A stretch of 58,576 bases of DNA from an uncultured Commensalibacter sp. (GTDB lineage: Bacteria; Pseudomonadota; Alphaproteobacteria; Acetobacterales; Acetobacteraceae): positions 84,978 through 143,553 of the forward strand of contig CAMPDW010000005.1 of assembly GCA_946699565.1 (NCBI GenBank), read 5' to 3'. The notes below the pieces were generated by a model. The model searched no databases, was not told the origin of the DNA, and saw nothing but the letters and a program-made list of their open reading frames with translations. Positions 44,993 through 54,965 of the stretch are shown piece after piece; the first letter of the stretch is position 1; every line of letters begins with the position of its first letter. Both the position numbers and the translations under genes were made by a program.

Positions 44993-47527
44993 TTAATATA
45001 AACCACCCATACCAATATCTTCTCCTGCACCTGATGATGAGGATTGATTTGGCTTTTCACCTATTTTCTTTTCTTTACCATTTAAAGATGGAATTTCTGC
45101 TTCATTATTACTATTCATAGATTCTTCTGAATCAGGTATATTTTCAGCACCCGTATCTTTAGCCGTCAATTCTCCCGTTGCTGCACCCTTATTAAGATTG
45201 ATACTAATCCCTGGTGTTTGTCCATCTTTAAAAGCATCGGTTACCATGCCTTTACTCGTATTGTAACTTGCCAAGAAAACCCCTTCTGGTTTATTAAAAT
45301 CCAATTTTGGACGATCAGCCAAAACAGCTTTCATAAATTCATTCCATACAGGTGCAGCGATTACAGCCCCTGACATCCCTTTTCCTAAAGATTTAGGTTG
45401 ATCAAAACCAAACCAAACTACTGTAACAACATCAGGTGAAAATCCTGCAAACCATGCATCATTAAAATCTTGACTGGTACCTGTTTTACCAGCTAAAGAT
45501 CGGTCAATGCCACGAGACGCAGAGAAACCAGTTCCTCGTTTCATAACATCTTTCATCATGGTAATAATCTGATAAGCGCTTTGTGCAGAGACCACACGTT
45601 TACGATGGTCAATAAAAAATGGTAATTGATTAGGATCTTCAGGGTGATTGGCTTGTAAAGCGCCTGATCGCCAAATAACAACACCATTACGATCTTGGAT
45701 ATAGTCAATTAAAGTCGGTTTCATAAATAAACCTTCGGAGGCAATACTTGCATAAGCACCGGCATGCCGAATAACTGTTGTCTCAACCGCGCCCAATACA
45801 GCCGGCAATACTTTCGGCATTGAATCGACTTCACCCATGGCAATAGCTAAATCTGAAATAGTTGTCATGCCTACTTGTGCAGCTAAACGAATAGTTACCA
45901 AGTTTCTTGAATAACGTAACCCATTATGCAATACGGTAGGTCCCCAAAATGTTTTTTCATAATTATTTGGATGCCAACTACCTGCTGAAAATGGGGAATC
46001 CATAAAGATTTGTGATGGAGGAATATTTTGTTCCATCCCTGCCAAATAGGCAATGGGTTTAAAAGAGGATCCTGGTTGACGTTGGGCTTGTGTTACGCGA
46101 TTAAACTGAGATTGTGCAAAAGACCACCCCCCAAACATGGATAAAACTCGACCCGTTTGTACATCAACAGAAATCAAGGCTCCTTCTATTAACGGAATTT
46201 GACGCAAACCAACCTTATTATTCTCTGCAAAAGGTTCAATCAAAAGGATATCCCCTGTTTTTAAAGGATGGAAACGTTTTGCCCAACCCATATCTTTATT
46301 ATCGATAAAAGCCGTTTTATAAATTTTATTTTCTAACCAACCTACTTTTCCAGTTGAACTATTCAATAATACAGCAAGTCGCCAACCATCCAGCATTCCT
46401 GCTGGTTTCTTTTGATTTACCAATAAATCTGCCCATTTTTCATTATATCCAACATCAATATGACTTACAGCACCACGCCATCCATGTCGGCGATCATATT
46501 TCAATAGAGCCTGTTGCATTAAACGTGTGGCCAAATTTTGGGTTTTTAAATCTAAACTTGTATGAATTTCCAAACCACCCTGCATTGTTTTATCTAAGCC
46601 ATAACGATCAATTAAATCACGTCTTACTGCCTCGGAAAACCATTGGGTTCCTGCCAAAGGACCACGATGGGTAATGATTTGTGCTATTTGCAAAGGTTCT
46701 TTTGCAGCTTTTTGCTGCATTTCTTTAGTAATGGATCCTGTTTCAACCATACGGCTCAAAACAAAATTTCTACGTTCTAACGCTGCATGAGGATGATGGT
46801 ATAAATCATAATTATAGGGTGATTTTGGTAATCCCCCTAAATAGGCCGCTTCTGCTACTGTTAATTGATCAAGATTTTTATGGAAATAAGCTTGTGCTGC
46901 AGCTGCAACGCCATAAGCACCATCACCTAGATAAATTTCATTAAGATAAATCTCTAAAATCTGATCCTTACTTAAAGACTGTTCAATTCGAATGGCTAAA
47001 ATTGCCTCTTTAATTTTACGCTCTAAATTACGCTTGTTATTTAACAGCATATTCCGTGCAACTTGCTGCGTAATAGTAGAAGCCCCCACCAAACGTTTAC
47101 CCGTTGATTTTCGAAACATATCCTGAACAATAGCACGCGTAATTGCCAATGGATCAATCCCGCCATGAGTATAAAAATTTTTATCTTCGGTGGCAATAAA
47201 AGCATTCTTCACACGATTAGGAATTAAAGCTATAGGCACAAATAATCGGCGTTCAGATGCTAATTCAGCCATCACATGATCATCATTGGAATAAATTCGG
47301 CTCATCACTGGAGGAGCGTAATTCTTTAACCCCTCTACGGTTGGCAAATCCTGTGTAGCACGTTCATATCTAATCCAAGCAAAAAAACCTCCACCAGCGA
47401 AAATAAAAAGGGAAATACCAGCAATAACACCAATTAGTATCCTCCATATACGAAATCTTGGACGTTGTAGATTAGCACCAAACTGTTTCCGATTAGAATT
47501 GGATGAGTCAGAATTTTTAGGAGGCAT
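44993..47527 (-). CDS. Penicillin-binding protein 1A, bifunctional
   Basis: 844 residues. After a membrane anchor (about 28-52) comes the GT51 transglycosylase domain, catalytic Glu114 in ATEDKNFYTHGG, with RKIKEAILAIRIE and EIYLNEIYLGDGAYG. The transpeptidase domain has the SxxK motif as GSSFKPIAY near 483-491, and KTGTSQ near 670. It polymerises glycan strands and cross-links them outside the inner membrane. The C-terminal tail (about 790-844) is low-complexity, rich in Gly, Ser and Asn. An OB-fold insert around 330-430 is likely. It lies 95 bases upstream of prfB on the same strand. Confidence 0.94.
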   Translation of the reverse strand: MPPKNSDSSNSNRKQFGANLQRPRFRIWRILIGVIAGISLFIFAGGGFFAWIRYERATQDLPTVEGLKNYAPPVMSRIYSNDDHVMAELASERRLFVPIALIPNRVKNAFIATEDKNFYTHGGIDPLAITRAIVQDMFRKSTGKRLVGASTITQQVARNMLLNNKRNLERKIKEAILAIRIEQSLSKDQILEIYLNEIYLGDGAYGVAAAAQAYFHKNLDQLTVAEAAYLGGLPKSPYNYDLYHHPHAALERRNFVLSRMVETGSITKEMQQKAAKEPLQIAQIITHRGPLAGTQWFSEAVRRDLIDRYGLDKTMQGGLEIHTSLDLKTQNLATRLMQQALLKYDRRHGWRGAVSHIDVGYNEKWADLLVNQKKPAGMLDGWRLAVLLNSSTGKVGWLENKIYKTAFIDNKDMGWAKRFHPLKTGDILLIEPFAENNKVGLRQIPLIEGALISVDVQTGRVLSMFGGWSFAQSQFNRVTQAQRQPGSSFKPIAYLAGMEQNIPPSQIFMDSPFSAGSWHPNNYEKTFWGPTVLHNGLRYSRNLVTIRLAAQVGMTTISDLAIAMGEVDSMPKVLPAVLGAVETTVIRHAGAYASIASEGLFMKPTLIDYIQDRNGVVIWRSGALQANHPEDPNQLPFFIDHRKRVVSAQSAYQIITMMKDVMKRGTGFSASRGIDRSLAGKTGTSQDFNDAWFAGFSPDVVTVVWFGFDQPKSLGKGMSGAVIAAPVWNEFMKAVLADRPKLDFNKPEGVFLASYNTSKGMVTDAFKDGQTPGISINLNKGAATGELTAKDTGAENIPDSEESMNSNNEAEIPSLNGKEKKIGEKPNQSSSSGAGEDIGMGGLY

Positions 47528-47645
47528 ATAAAAACTCTATATCAATGATGAAGATTGAAGAATAAGTAATTTTATATAACATTTTTAATAATAATGAAAA
47601 ACAACTATGTTCATATTTCCTAGAAAGGTCAACGCACCCTGCACA

Positions 47646-48548
47646 TTATAAATATAATTTAACGTTTTTTTTCCGCTGATCCCATATTTTTTTTCCTTCC
47701 ATATCCAAACTTTTCCATTCTTCATCAATTAACTTAATGTTAACAGCCGCTATATTTTCTTCTAAATGACTTACCGAGCTAGTACCAGGGATAGGAATTA
47801 TAACCTTTGACCGTTTTAATAACCAAGCAAGAGCGATCTGACGGGCAGATGCCTGTTTTTCCTTCATAATTTTTTCTAAAACTGTTCCCTTGAACTCAAT
47901 TCCTTGATCTAATGGCGCATAAGGAATAAAAGCAATATTATTTTCCTCACAAAAATCAACAATAGCTTCTGATTCTCGATTGGCAATATTATATTTATTC
48001 TGAACAGAAACGACTTTGAAAAATTTTGATGCACGCTGTATCATACTTACTGAAACGGCTGATAAACCGATATGTTTAATCAAACCCTCCGCCTGCATCT
48101 TAGCAATTGCTTCAAATTGGACTTCAGGGAATGTATCTTCACCAACACGATGAAGTTGCCAAAAACGAATGTGATCTAACTTTAACCTACGCATACTCAT
48201 TAAAACACATTGACGCAGATAATCTGGACTTCCGATAGGTCTCCAAATATCTGGACCGTGACGCGTATGACCACCTTTAGTGCCAATTAATAAATTTTTA
48301 GGATAGGGATAAAGAGCTTCGCATATTAATTCTTCACTGATAAAGGGACCATAACTATCGGCTGTATCGATAAAATTAATTCCTAGTTCAAGGGCACGAT
48401 AAAGGGTTGCAATAACCTCTTTACGATTTTCAGGTTCACCCCATACACCTTTACCCACAATACGCATAGCCCCAAAAGCCATGCGGTTAATCGTTATTTT
48501 ATCATCAAATCGAAAAGTTCCTGCTGAAGCTGCATCAACGGCTTGCAT
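47646..48548 (-). CDS. Aldo/keto reductase (YeaE/YajO-like)
   Basis: 300 residues of AKR TIM-barrel fold. The tetrad residues are visible: Asp and Tyr in FIDTADSYGP, Lys in IGTKGGHTR and His in WQLHRVG. The C-terminal PIPGTSSVSHLEENI is the NADPH loop. A cytoplasmic carbonyl reductase of unknown substrate, clearly different from the second AKR in this window at 16146. Monocistronic, on the minus strand between the PBP1A gene and the divergent rdgB. Confidence 0.87.
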   Translation of the reverse strand: MQAVDAASAGTFRFDDKITINRMAFGAMRIVGKGVWGEPENRKEVIATLYRALELGINFIDTADSYGPFISEELICEALYPYPKNLLIGTKGGHTRHGPDIWRPIGSPDYLRQCVLMSMRRLKLDHIRFWQLHRVGEDTFPEVQFEAIAKMQAEGLIKHIGLSAVSVSMIQRASKFFKVVSVQNKYNIANRESEAIVDFCEENNIAFIPYAPLDQGIEFKGTVLEKIMKEKQASARQIALAWLLKRSKVIIPIPGTSSVSHLEENIAAVNIKLIDEEWKSLDMEGKKIWDQRKKNVKLYL

Positions 48549-48832
48549 TCTTTTCTCCCATTCAAATCATTTCATTTTATTCAAGAATAATTGATTTCGA
48601 AAAAAAATACCACCTTTTGATTTATTCTAAAAATTAGAAATAATAAACTATAATGCTATATCATCATAAAACCATAGTTTATCATTTTAAATCTTTATAT
48701 TCTTTTCATAAAATTTAGTAAAAAATAAAACCAATTATTTAAGATTATCATAATTATTTAATTTTTTTATTTTAAACTGTAATACATTACATATTAATTA
48801 TAGTTAAATAATAATTAATAAAGAGAATTTTA

Positions 48833-49453
48833 ATGAAAATTTTTCAATATTTTAAATTAGCATCCAATTCTGATCTTGTTCTTGCTACACATAACCAAGG
48901 TAAAATTAATGAAATTAAACATCTTCTCTCACCATATAAATTAAACATTTATTCTGCAAAAGAACTAAATTTAGATGAACCTGAAGAAACAGGTAAAACT
49001 TTTTATAAAAATGCGAGATTAAAAGCCCTAGCAGCAAGTCAAGCAACAAATAAAATTGCACTTGCTGATGATTCTGGTTTTTGCCTTAATGGATTAAATG
49101 GTGATCCAGGAATATTTTCTGCCCGTTGGGCTGGACCTGATAGAAATTATCAAATGGTCATGCAAAAAATACACGACAGACTAAAATTTAAAGATGACAA
49201 GTCCTGTTATTTTATTTGCGTATTATCCCTTGCTCTACCAAATGGAAAGACTTGTGAATTTGAAGGAAAAATTGATGGAACATTTGTTTGGCCACCAAGA
49301 GGTCAATATGGACATGGATACGACCCTGTTTTCCAACCTCTTCATCAGACATTAACATTTGCAGAAATGACTGAAGCTAAAAAAAACAAAATGAGTCACC
49401 GAGCTTTAGCGTTCAAAAAATTTATTCAAAACTGTTTTTGTGATTTACATTAA
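48833..49453 (+). CDS. rdgB: XTP/dITP pyrophosphatase RdgB (Ham1 family)
   Basis: 206 residues. It hydrolyses non-canonical purine triphosphates (XTP, dITP, ITP) to monophosphates and pyrophosphate, keeping them out of DNA and RNA. The motifs are LATHNQGKINEI near 17-28, ALADDSGF near 76-83 with the catalytic acidic residue, and GQYGHGYDPVF near 158-168. The start is ATG with GAGAA-like ribosome site. It ends in a symmetric terminator shared with the convergent hpnN gene. Confidence 0.94.
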   Translation: MKIFQYFKLASNSDLVLATHNQGKINEIKHLLSPYKLNIYSAKELNLDEPEETGKTFYKNARLKALAASQATNKIALADDSGFCLNGLNGDPGIFSARWAGPDRNYQMVMQKIHDRLKFKDDKSCYFICVLSLALPNGKTCEFEGKIDGTFVWPPRGQYGHGYDPVFQPLHQTLTFAEMTEAKKNKMSHRALAFKKFIQNCFCDLH

Positions 49454-49482
49454 AAAATTGGGATGAATTATCCCAATTTTTT
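49452..49482. terminator. Bidirectional terminator between rdgB and hpnN
   Basis: A perfect 12-base stem, arms 49452-49463 (AAAAAATTGGGA) and 49471-49482 (TCCCAATTTTTT), with a seven-base loop. It overlaps the stop codons of both convergent genes and ends in T runs in both directions. Confidence 0.85.
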
Positions 49483-52090
49483 ACTTTTTATCAATATCTC
49501 TCTTTGGTAATAAAGCAGGTACAAAACTTAATGTTGCAACTAACGTACATCCCAGAGAAATTAATAATAATAACCCCATGCTTGCAGTTCCTGGATGCTC
49601 AGAAGCTGCTAAAGATCCAAAAGCTGTTCCTGTTGTTAAAGCTGAAAATAAAACAGCCCTTGCAGTTGGAGAAGATAAAGGATCGGATAAACCTTCTCGC
49701 CAATTCATCACAAAATAAATATTAAATGAAACCCCAACCCCCAATAAAAGTGGTAAAGTAATAATATTTGCAAAATTTAAAGGCTGATGAATCAAAACAA
49801 TAACAATAATTGTCATTAATCCAGAAATAATTAAAGGCATCAAAACCAAACACATGTCAACCAGACGACGCAAGGCAATAAATATAATAATCGACAACGT
49901 AATAATTGCCATCATAGCGGCAATTATAAAAGCATGAACAACCGTTTTTGCACTTTCAATAATATCCACAGAAGTTCCAGCTGCCTCAGGATCTACAGAT
50001 CTGATCTGTTCGACAAAAGTGGCTATTTGTTTATTATTTAGATTTGTACCCTTTGGATAAATTTCAATTCGATAAAGTCCGTCCTTCGTCCGATATTCAT
50101 TTGCTAACTCTGCTGGAATATCTGCTAATGTTACTTCTGATGGGTTTAACATGATTTCCAAATGATGCAATTGAAAACCGAGAAAACGAACCAGATCATC
50201 ATTTATTTTCTGTAAATCCGTATCAGACATTGTAACAATCTTTTCCAATGCCCCACGAATTTTTTCTAATGGATTATCGGCTGATAAATCGTCTTTTATA
50301 CCATTTAAATTATCCAACATTTTCTGCATAGATTGACGTAGTTCGGCTGCAGAAGGTTTTGGTTTTATTGAGGAATTAACTAATGTATTTAAAAGAATTG
50401 AAGCTGCATCCTTGATCATTGGTATTTTAACTTTTTGATCTTCTGGAACAAAAGAACCCAACCAAATCACATTGTGTACTGATGATAATTGTCCAAGCTG
50501 ATTAACTAACTTTTTTGCCTTTTCAGGTGATTTCGCAATAACATCCGCTGTATAAGGATTAGTATTTGGATCATTCATTAAAAGTTGTAAAGCTTTCATC
50601 CCTTCAGAATGTGAATCTTTAGTATGAAATGGATCCGCATCAAATGTTACTTTCTGATCTAATAAAAAGAAAATACCAATAATAGCTATTACTACATATA
50701 CAGATAAAATATACCAACGATATTGACGAAATTTTTTATCTAACAGTTTTAATCTCGGAAATCCTGCCAAAGCCTCAACAATTTTAGGTTGAAAAAGGGT
50801 TAACATTGAAGGCAATAAAGTTAACGTACACACTAAGGCAATAATCATACCTATACCAGCAATCAAACCAAGTTGTTTAACACCAATAAAATTAGTTGGT
50901 GTAAAAGCAAGGAATCCTGCTGCTGCTGCAACAGAAGCAGTAAAAATCTGATGACCTGTATCAAAACCTGTTTTGGATAAAGCCATTAATGTGGCTTGCT
51001 TTTTATCGATATTATCCGATTGGATATCTTGCCCTCTAAATCGTACCGAAAATTGAATAGCAAAATCAACCGCGATACTAACGAATAAAATAGCAAAAGA
51101 TACAGAAATAAGATTTAACGTTCCCACCGCAAGAGATGCAAAACCAGTGGTTAGGATTAATCCAATGAACAATACATATAAAATTGAAAAAATAATGCGC
51201 CATGTTCGTACAGCTAGAAAGAGCCAACCAGCAACCAATACAAACGAAGTAAAAAGACCAAGAACCATTCCATCCATAACCGTAGAAAATTCTTCATCAT
51301 TAATTTTTGCATCACCAGTTATATGAATTTGTACATCACCTCTTTGAACATAAGGAATAGAAGCGATTGCCTTTCTCAAGACATTGACCGCCTCACCTGA
51401 TGGCTGCAGGGATGTTAAATCCATTTTTGGTTTTGCTACAACAATTTGATAACGACCAGCCAGATTGGAAAGCTCACCTGACAGACTTTTTTCCCATGAA
51501 AAAGATTCAAACTGTTTTTCTGAAGCTTTTTCTAGCGTTTTTGCAAAACCATTTAATTCATTTTTATATTGGTCTAGATCAACCTGATTTTCTTTAATTC
51601 CTTCAACAACCATTCCCAGTATATTGAATAATCCACGAGCTGAAGTATCCGCCGCCAAACTACTTAAAAATGGCTGTGCCCGAATAATAGTTTCTAAGGT
51701 TTGATCCAATACAGGAGGATCAAGAAACATTAATCCGTTTTTCATTAAAAAAGGATTATTCTCCGGAGAACTGGCAAAATAAAAATGATCTTTATCTTGG
51801 TTTAACTTATTAACAAGGATTTCCGCACTTAATTCACGTTCTTCTGGTATTTTTGCTTCAATAATAGCAACTAGAATTCCCTCCCTATTTGGAAAATTCT
51901 CTCCCATCCAATCTGATCGTTGTTTCCAAGGCATTTTCGTTGAAAACATCTTAGTTGTATCCGTCGTAATATCTAACTTTTTACTTGTTATGAAAATAGA
52001 TGCTACTGCTAAAACGATATAAAATACAAAAACAAACCAAGCATAACGTGAACAAAATTCAACAACTTGTCTAATTAATGCAGAAACCAT
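49481..52090 (-). CDS. hpnN: HpnN-like hopanoid RND transporter
   Basis: 869 residues of MMPL/RND fold with about 12 membrane helices in two six-helix halves, each after a large periplasmic loop (about 40-265 and 485-735). The N-terminal RQVVEFCSRYAWFVFVF and the FSTKMPWKQRSDWMGENFP segment match the HpnN (hopanoid biosynthesis-associated RND transporter) group. HpnN moves hopanoids from the inner to the outer membrane, and the acetic acid bacteria are rich in hopanoids. No other hpn gene is in the window. The ATG start has an AAAGGA site 13 bases upstream. A general RND exporter remains possible. Confidence 0.8.
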   Translation of the reverse strand: MVSALIRQVVEFCSRYAWFVFVFYIVLAVASIFITSKKLDITTDTTKMFSTKMPWKQRSDWMGENFPNREGILVAIIEAKIPEERELSAEILVNKLNQDKDHFYFASSPENNPFLMKNGLMFLDPPVLDQTLETIIRAQPFLSSLAADTSARGLFNILGMVVEGIKENQVDLDQYKNELNGFAKTLEKASEKQFESFSWEKSLSGELSNLAGRYQIVVAKPKMDLTSLQPSGEAVNVLRKAIASIPYVQRGDVQIHITGDAKINDEEFSTVMDGMVLGLFTSFVLVAGWLFLAVRTWRIIFSILYVLFIGLILTTGFASLAVGTLNLISVSFAILFVSIAVDFAIQFSVRFRGQDIQSDNIDKKQATLMALSKTGFDTGHQIFTASVAAAAGFLAFTPTNFIGVKQLGLIAGIGMIIALVCTLTLLPSMLTLFQPKIVEALAGFPRLKLLDKKFRQYRWYILSVYVVIAIIGIFFLLDQKVTFDADPFHTKDSHSEGMKALQLLMNDPNTNPYTADVIAKSPEKAKKLVNQLGQLSSVHNVIWLGSFVPEDQKVKIPMIKDAASILLNTLVNSSIKPKPSAAELRQSMQKMLDNLNGIKDDLSADNPLEKIRGALEKIVTMSDTDLQKINDDLVRFLGFQLHHLEIMLNPSEVTLADIPAELANEYRTKDGLYRIEIYPKGTNLNNKQIATFVEQIRSVDPEAAGTSVDIIESAKTVVHAFIIAAMMAIITLSIIIFIALRRLVDMCLVLMPLIISGLMTIIVIVLIHQPLNFANIITLPLLLGVGVSFNIYFVMNWREGLSDPLSSPTARAVLFSALTTGTAFGSLAASEHPGTASMGLLLLISLGCTLVATLSFVPALLPKRDIDKK

Positions 52091-52552
52091 ACTGGCAATA
52101 CATCCTTTCCGTAAATAACAGAAGCTTTAAAGAACTTTAACTTTATAAATATGTTCTATAATTTAATCGATACAATAGGGGAAAATAAAACTTCCCTTTT
52201 AACTAACTAGACAACCATTGATATAACCAAATTTAATTGTATCTTATTAAGATTTATATTAAAAAATTTCATCATGATTCTACACGTTTTTAACATGTTT
52301 TATTAAAATATTATTTCCTATCTCGTAAATTCTTCGAATTATTTCAAGTTATAAAACTCATAACTACTTTTTTTAAAGAAAATTTAAATCTCTAAAAAAT
52401 AAAATTATCTTTCAAACTTTTTTCCTATCATTTTCAAATTTTCATTTATATGAAAATAATAATCGTTATCATTAAAAAGTAAAAAAAATACAACCTAAAA
52501 TACCCAATTATTTTTTAACTTTAACCAAGTATTTTAAAAGCTGTACAATAAA
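52091..52552. other. Gap of 462 bases without a gene
   Basis: It lies between the ribH stop and the hpnN start on the minus strand. The main element is a Fur-box-like sequence at 52452-52470. A small hairpin (GGGGAA with TTCCCT near 52178-52198, followed by TTT on the plus strand) is also visible. No open frame longer than about ten codons with a start was found. It could contain a small RNA. Confidence 0.45.
52452..52470. promoter_or_regulatory. Candidate Fur box
   Basis: GAAAATAATAATCGTTATC agrees with the 19-base classical Fur consensus GATAATGATAATCATTATC at 16 positions by eye. Fur binds such sites with Fe2+ or Mn2+ and represses the promoter. It lies 82 bases beyond the ribH stop and about 360 bases upstream of hpnN, so the controlled transcript is unclear. 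Alphaproteobacterial Fur can use different sites, so function is a guess. Confidence 0.4.
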
Positions 52553-53029
52553 TCAAATTTTTTGTAATAAATCTAAACTTTCAATACAAGCCGCAACTGC
52601 TTCACGACCTTTATTTTCTTTATTTTCTTCAGAACGCATCTGAGCCTGTTCTGCCGTATAGGTAGTAAGAACACCAAAACTTATTGGCACTTCTGTAGCC
52701 AAGCTAGCCTGCATTAAACCTATCGTTGCACCTAAGCTAATAAATTCAAAATGCGCAGTATCCCCTTTAATGATACATCCTAAACACACTACACCATCAT
52801 ACTTTCCTGACTGAGCGAGTTTTTTGGCAATTAAAGGTAACTCAAATGCGCCAGATGCGTAGAACAAATCTTTATGTTGAAAAGGAATTTGATGCTCTGC
52901 CAACCATTCTTGAGCCCCTTGACACAGCCCATTTGTAACAGTTTGATTAAAGCGGCTAACTACAATTGCAATGCGGGGAGGTTTTATAAATGAGAATTTT
53001 TCAATTCCTTTTGGGGCTTGTTTAATCAT
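52553..53029 (-). CDS. ribH: 6,7-dimethyl-8-ribityllumazine synthase RibH
   Basis: 158 residues. It condenses dihydroxybutanone phosphate with the ribitylamino-pyrimidine to make lumazine, the penultimate riboflavin intermediate. Motifs: IAIVVSRFNQTVTNGL at the start, YASGAFELPLIAKKL, VCLGCIIKGDTAHFEFI and the PISFGVLTT segment. It is the last gene of the FMN-riboswitch operon, 23 bases after ribBA. Confidence 0.95.
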   Translation of the reverse strand: MIKQAPKGIEKFSFIKPPRIAIVVSRFNQTVTNGLCQGAQEWLAEHQIPFQHKDLFYASGAFELPLIAKKLAQSGKYDGVVCLGCIIKGDTAHFEFISLGATIGLMQASLATEVPISFGVLTTYTAEQAQMRSEENKENKGREAVAACIESLDLLQKI

Positions 53030-53052
53030 ACCTAAATCCTTTTAAATATAAT

Positions 53053-54348
53053 TTAATTTGATGAATTTTTTAAATTTTCTGATAAATGTGACAAAAGATG
53101 CCCCATTCGATCCCGTTTTGTTCTTAGATACTGACTATTATAAGGATTAACATCCGTTTCTAGTGCAATACGTCGCCGAATTGTAAAACCCTGTTTTTCA
53201 AGCATTTTAACTTTATCGGTATTATTCGTCATCAAATCAAGCGTATGTATACCTAATTTTTTCAGAATAGCACCAGCAACCATCCAGTCACGCATATCTG
53301 TTAAAAAACCAAGCCGATGATTAGCTTCAACCGTATCAAGACCTTGCTCCTGCAAGGCATAAGCTTCAATTTTATTAAACAAACCAATACCACGCCCTTC
53401 ATGCCCGCACAAATAAAGCAAAGCACCGCATTCCGACTCACCAATCTTTTTTAGCGCTTGATGTAATTGAGAACCACAATCACACCTTAACGAACCCAAT
53501 ACATCGCCTGTCAAACATTCTGAATGAAGTCGAATAAGAGGAATTTGTTGACACGAATGGTTAAAAGGAAAATCACCTTTCATTAAGGCTAAATGCTCAT
53601 TTCCTTTTATATCTACAAAAACTTGTATTTTAAAATCTTCTCCACCATAACAGTTGGGCAACCGAGCAATCGTGCCTGCTTTAACCAAAGATGCGATATT
53701 ATCAACGTGTTTAGTATCATAATGCTGACGCCAATCTATTATTTCAGCAATAGTTACAATTGGAATATCATATTTTTCCGAAAACTGACGAAGTTCTAAC
53801 ATTCGTGCCATAGTTCCATCCTCTTTGATAATTTCGCAAATTGCAGCCACAGGTTTCAAACCAGCCATTTTTAACAAATCAATAGAACCTTCAGTGTGTC
53901 CATCTCTTGATAAAACACCATTAGGATCAGCAATTAATGGAAAAACATGGCCTGGACATATAATATCTTGAGTAGTGACATTATCTTGAACAACAACTTC
54001 AAACGTTTTTGCCCGATCCTCAGCTGAAATTCCTGTGGTAATACCTTCTTTAGCTTCGATAGAAATTGTAAACGCGGTTTCATGAGGTGAAGTATTATGT
54101 TGCACCATTAAAGGTAATTGAAGTTTTTGAGCTAGCTCACGTTCTAATGGCATACATAATAACCCTTTAGCATGCGTAATCATAAAATTAACGATTTTAG
54201 GCGTAACAAATTGTCCTGCTACAACTAAATCACCTTCATTTTCACGTCCTTCATCATCAACCATAAGCACCATACGCCCTTCCTGTAAAGCAATAATGGC
54301 ACGTTTTAATTGTGAACTGAAAGTTTGATTCATTTTTGAACTATACAT
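53053..54348 (-). CDS. ribBA: Bifunctional RibBA: DHBP synthase and GTP cyclohydrolase II
   Basis: 431 residues. The N-terminal RibB domain (about 10-205) makes dihydroxybutanone phosphate from ribulose 5-phosphate: VDDEGRENEGDL, RDGHTEGSIDL. The C-terminal RibA domain (about 215-400) has the zinc cysteines in SECLTGDVLGSLRCDCG and the HEGRGIGL motif that opens GTP. The two riboflavin entry steps are thus fused. It overlaps ribE by 19 bases if the first ATG is used (with GGAAAA upstream); an internal ATG at 54333 gives the familiar four-base ATGA overlap. Confidence 0.95.
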   Translation of the reverse strand: MYSSKMNQTFSSQLKRAIIALQEGRMVLMVDDEGRENEGDLVVAGQFVTPKIVNFMITHAKGLLCMPLERELAQKLQLPLMVQHNTSPHETAFTISIEAKEGITTGISAEDRAKTFEVVVQDNVTTQDIICPGHVFPLIADPNGVLSRDGHTEGSIDLLKMAGLKPVAAICEIIKEDGTMARMLELRQFSEKYDIPIVTIAEIIDWRQHYDTKHVDNIASLVKAGTIARLPNCYGGEDFKIQVFVDIKGNEHLALMKGDFPFNHSCQQIPLIRLHSECLTGDVLGSLRCDCGSQLHQALKKIGESECGALLYLCGHEGRGIGLFNKIEAYALQEQGLDTVEANHRLGFLTDMRDWMVAGAILKKLGIHTLDLMTNNTDKVKMLEKQGFTIRRRIALETDVNPYNSQYLRTKRDRMGHLLSHLSENLKNSSN

Positions 54349-54965
54349 AAATTTTCCACATATTTTGCAATAATATCAACTTCAATATTAACAACATCAT
54401 TTATTTTTAATGAACCAAAACGTGTATGATTCCACGTATAAGGAATAATCATCAAGTCAATCACAAAAACATTTTGTTCTTGATGATTTATTTTATTTTC
54501 TTTTATTCCATTAATAGTCAGGCTTACACCATCAATAGAAATAGATCCTTTTTCAACGACATATTTTCGTAAGGAAGAAGGTAAGGAAATATATAATTGA
54601 TAGGCTTCACCTTTTTTTTCAATTTTACGAATAAAACCCATCTCATCTACATGACCTTGCACAATATGACCAGAAAACCTTGTAGAAGATGTTACAGCAC
54701 GCTCTAAATTTACTTTTATATTTTCAACTAATAAACCGAGATTGGTACGATGAAGCGTTTCTGAACTTATAAAAAAAGAGGCTTCGTCATTATCTCCTAA
54801 TGCAGCAACCGTTAAACAAACACCATTTACCGAAATGCTTTCACCAAGCTCTAAATCAGGAATTCCTGTTTGAACCTTGATTTCCATCGCTGGTGCACGT
54901 GAATTACGCTGATCATGTTTAACAGCTCGAATAACACCTAAAAATTCTATGATACCAGAGAACAT
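54330..54965 (-). CDS. ribE: Riboflavin synthase alpha chain RibE (RibC)
   Basis: 211 residues with the duplicated lumazine-binding barrel: MFSGIIEFLGVIRAV at the start, ISVNGVCLTVA in the first repeat and FSGHIVQGHVD plus ISIDGVSLTING in the second. It dismutates two lumazines to riboflavin. It overlaps ribD by 19 bases and has AAGGTG upstream of its ATG. Part of the FMN-riboswitch operon. Confidence 0.95.
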   Translation of the reverse strand: MFSGIIEFLGVIRAVKHDQRNSRAPAMEIKVQTGIPDLELGESISVNGVCLTVAALGDNDEASFFISSETLHRTNLGLLVENIKVNLERAVTSSTRFSGHIVQGHVDEMGFIRKIEKKGEAYQLYISLPSSLRKYVVEKGSISIDGVSLTINGIKENKINHQEQNVFVIDLMIIPYTWNHTRFGSLKINDVVNIEVDIIAKYVENLCIVQK

